Positions 6,316-6,353 of a stretch of DNA of 6,353 nucleotides are shown piece after piece. Every line of letters begins with the position of its first letter. Position 1 is the stretch's first letter. Source of the stretch: Lachnospiraceae bacterium (GTDB taxonomy: Bacteria > Bacillota_A > Clostridia > Lachnospirales > Lachnospiraceae); contig JAFSFU010000142.1 of assembly GCA_017435025.1 (NCBI GenBank), forward strand, positions 1-6,353, given 5' to 3'. The notes below the pieces were generated by a model. It was not told the DNA's origin. It saw only the letters and a program-made list of their open reading frames with translations, and made no database searches. The position numbers and the translations under genes were made by a program.

Positions 6316-6353
6316 TTGGGACTCAGTTACGGCATGTCCTGGCTGGTGAATCA
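6316..6353 (+). other. Probable continuation of the permease frame after the TGA
   Basis: Twelve full codons in the same frame as the permease read LGLSYGMSWLVN and reach the window edge without another stop. The G-L-x-L-S-Y-x-x-S pattern is what MacB/FtsX permeases show in the third membrane helix, so this is most likely the same gene beyond a point nonsense change or a base-calling error. Confidence 0.65.

Overview
The window looks like a fragment of a Clostridia chromosome, most likely a Lachnospiraceae-type gut anaerobe. This is inferred from the linked pyrB-pyrI pair, strong AGGAGG-like ribosome binding sites, low-to-mid-40s GC codon use and a Gram-positive style membrane-anchored surface protein. 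No rRNA, tRNA, CRISPR array, insertion sequence or phage gene is visible.

Layout. Bases 1 to about 240 (minus strand) are a GC-rich fragment of a histidine phosphatase gene, open at both ends. It is joined abruptly to the pyrI gene (minus), whose last roughly 30 codons are missing. pyrB (minus, 573-1493) is complete. A 165-base intergenic region (1494-1658) carries back-to-back promoter candidates whose -35 regions overlap: one for pyrBI leftward, one for a hypothetical gene rightward. That gene (1659-2489) encodes a 276-residue protein that I cannot name but which has a layout reminiscent of the uracil-DNA glycosylase fold. After an 83-base gap with a TATAAT box comes a tight three-gene plus-strand operon: a MacB/LolD-type ABC ATPase (2573-3313), a secreted and C-terminally membrane-anchored protein with about four Ig-like/CARDB-type domains (3318-5231), and a MacB/FtsX-family permease (from 5218). 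The permease gene overlaps its upstream neighbour by 14 bases and runs to the right edge.

How the genes work together. PyrB and PyrI form aspartate carbamoyltransferase, the committed step of pyrimidine synthesis. The three-gene operon looks like a tripartite ABC machine in which a large extracellular beta-domain protein stands where Gram-negative MacAB has its HlyD-type adaptor. The substrate is unknown. This is the best candidate here for a poorly described system, although its component families are familiar.

Both ends need caution. The left end is chimeric: two genes in different frames, GC about 60% against about 42%. The right end has an in-frame TGA inside a conserved permease region, after which the same frame continues with family-like sequence. 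Both are compatible with assembly or sequence errors at contig edges, and also with real rearrangement or mutation.
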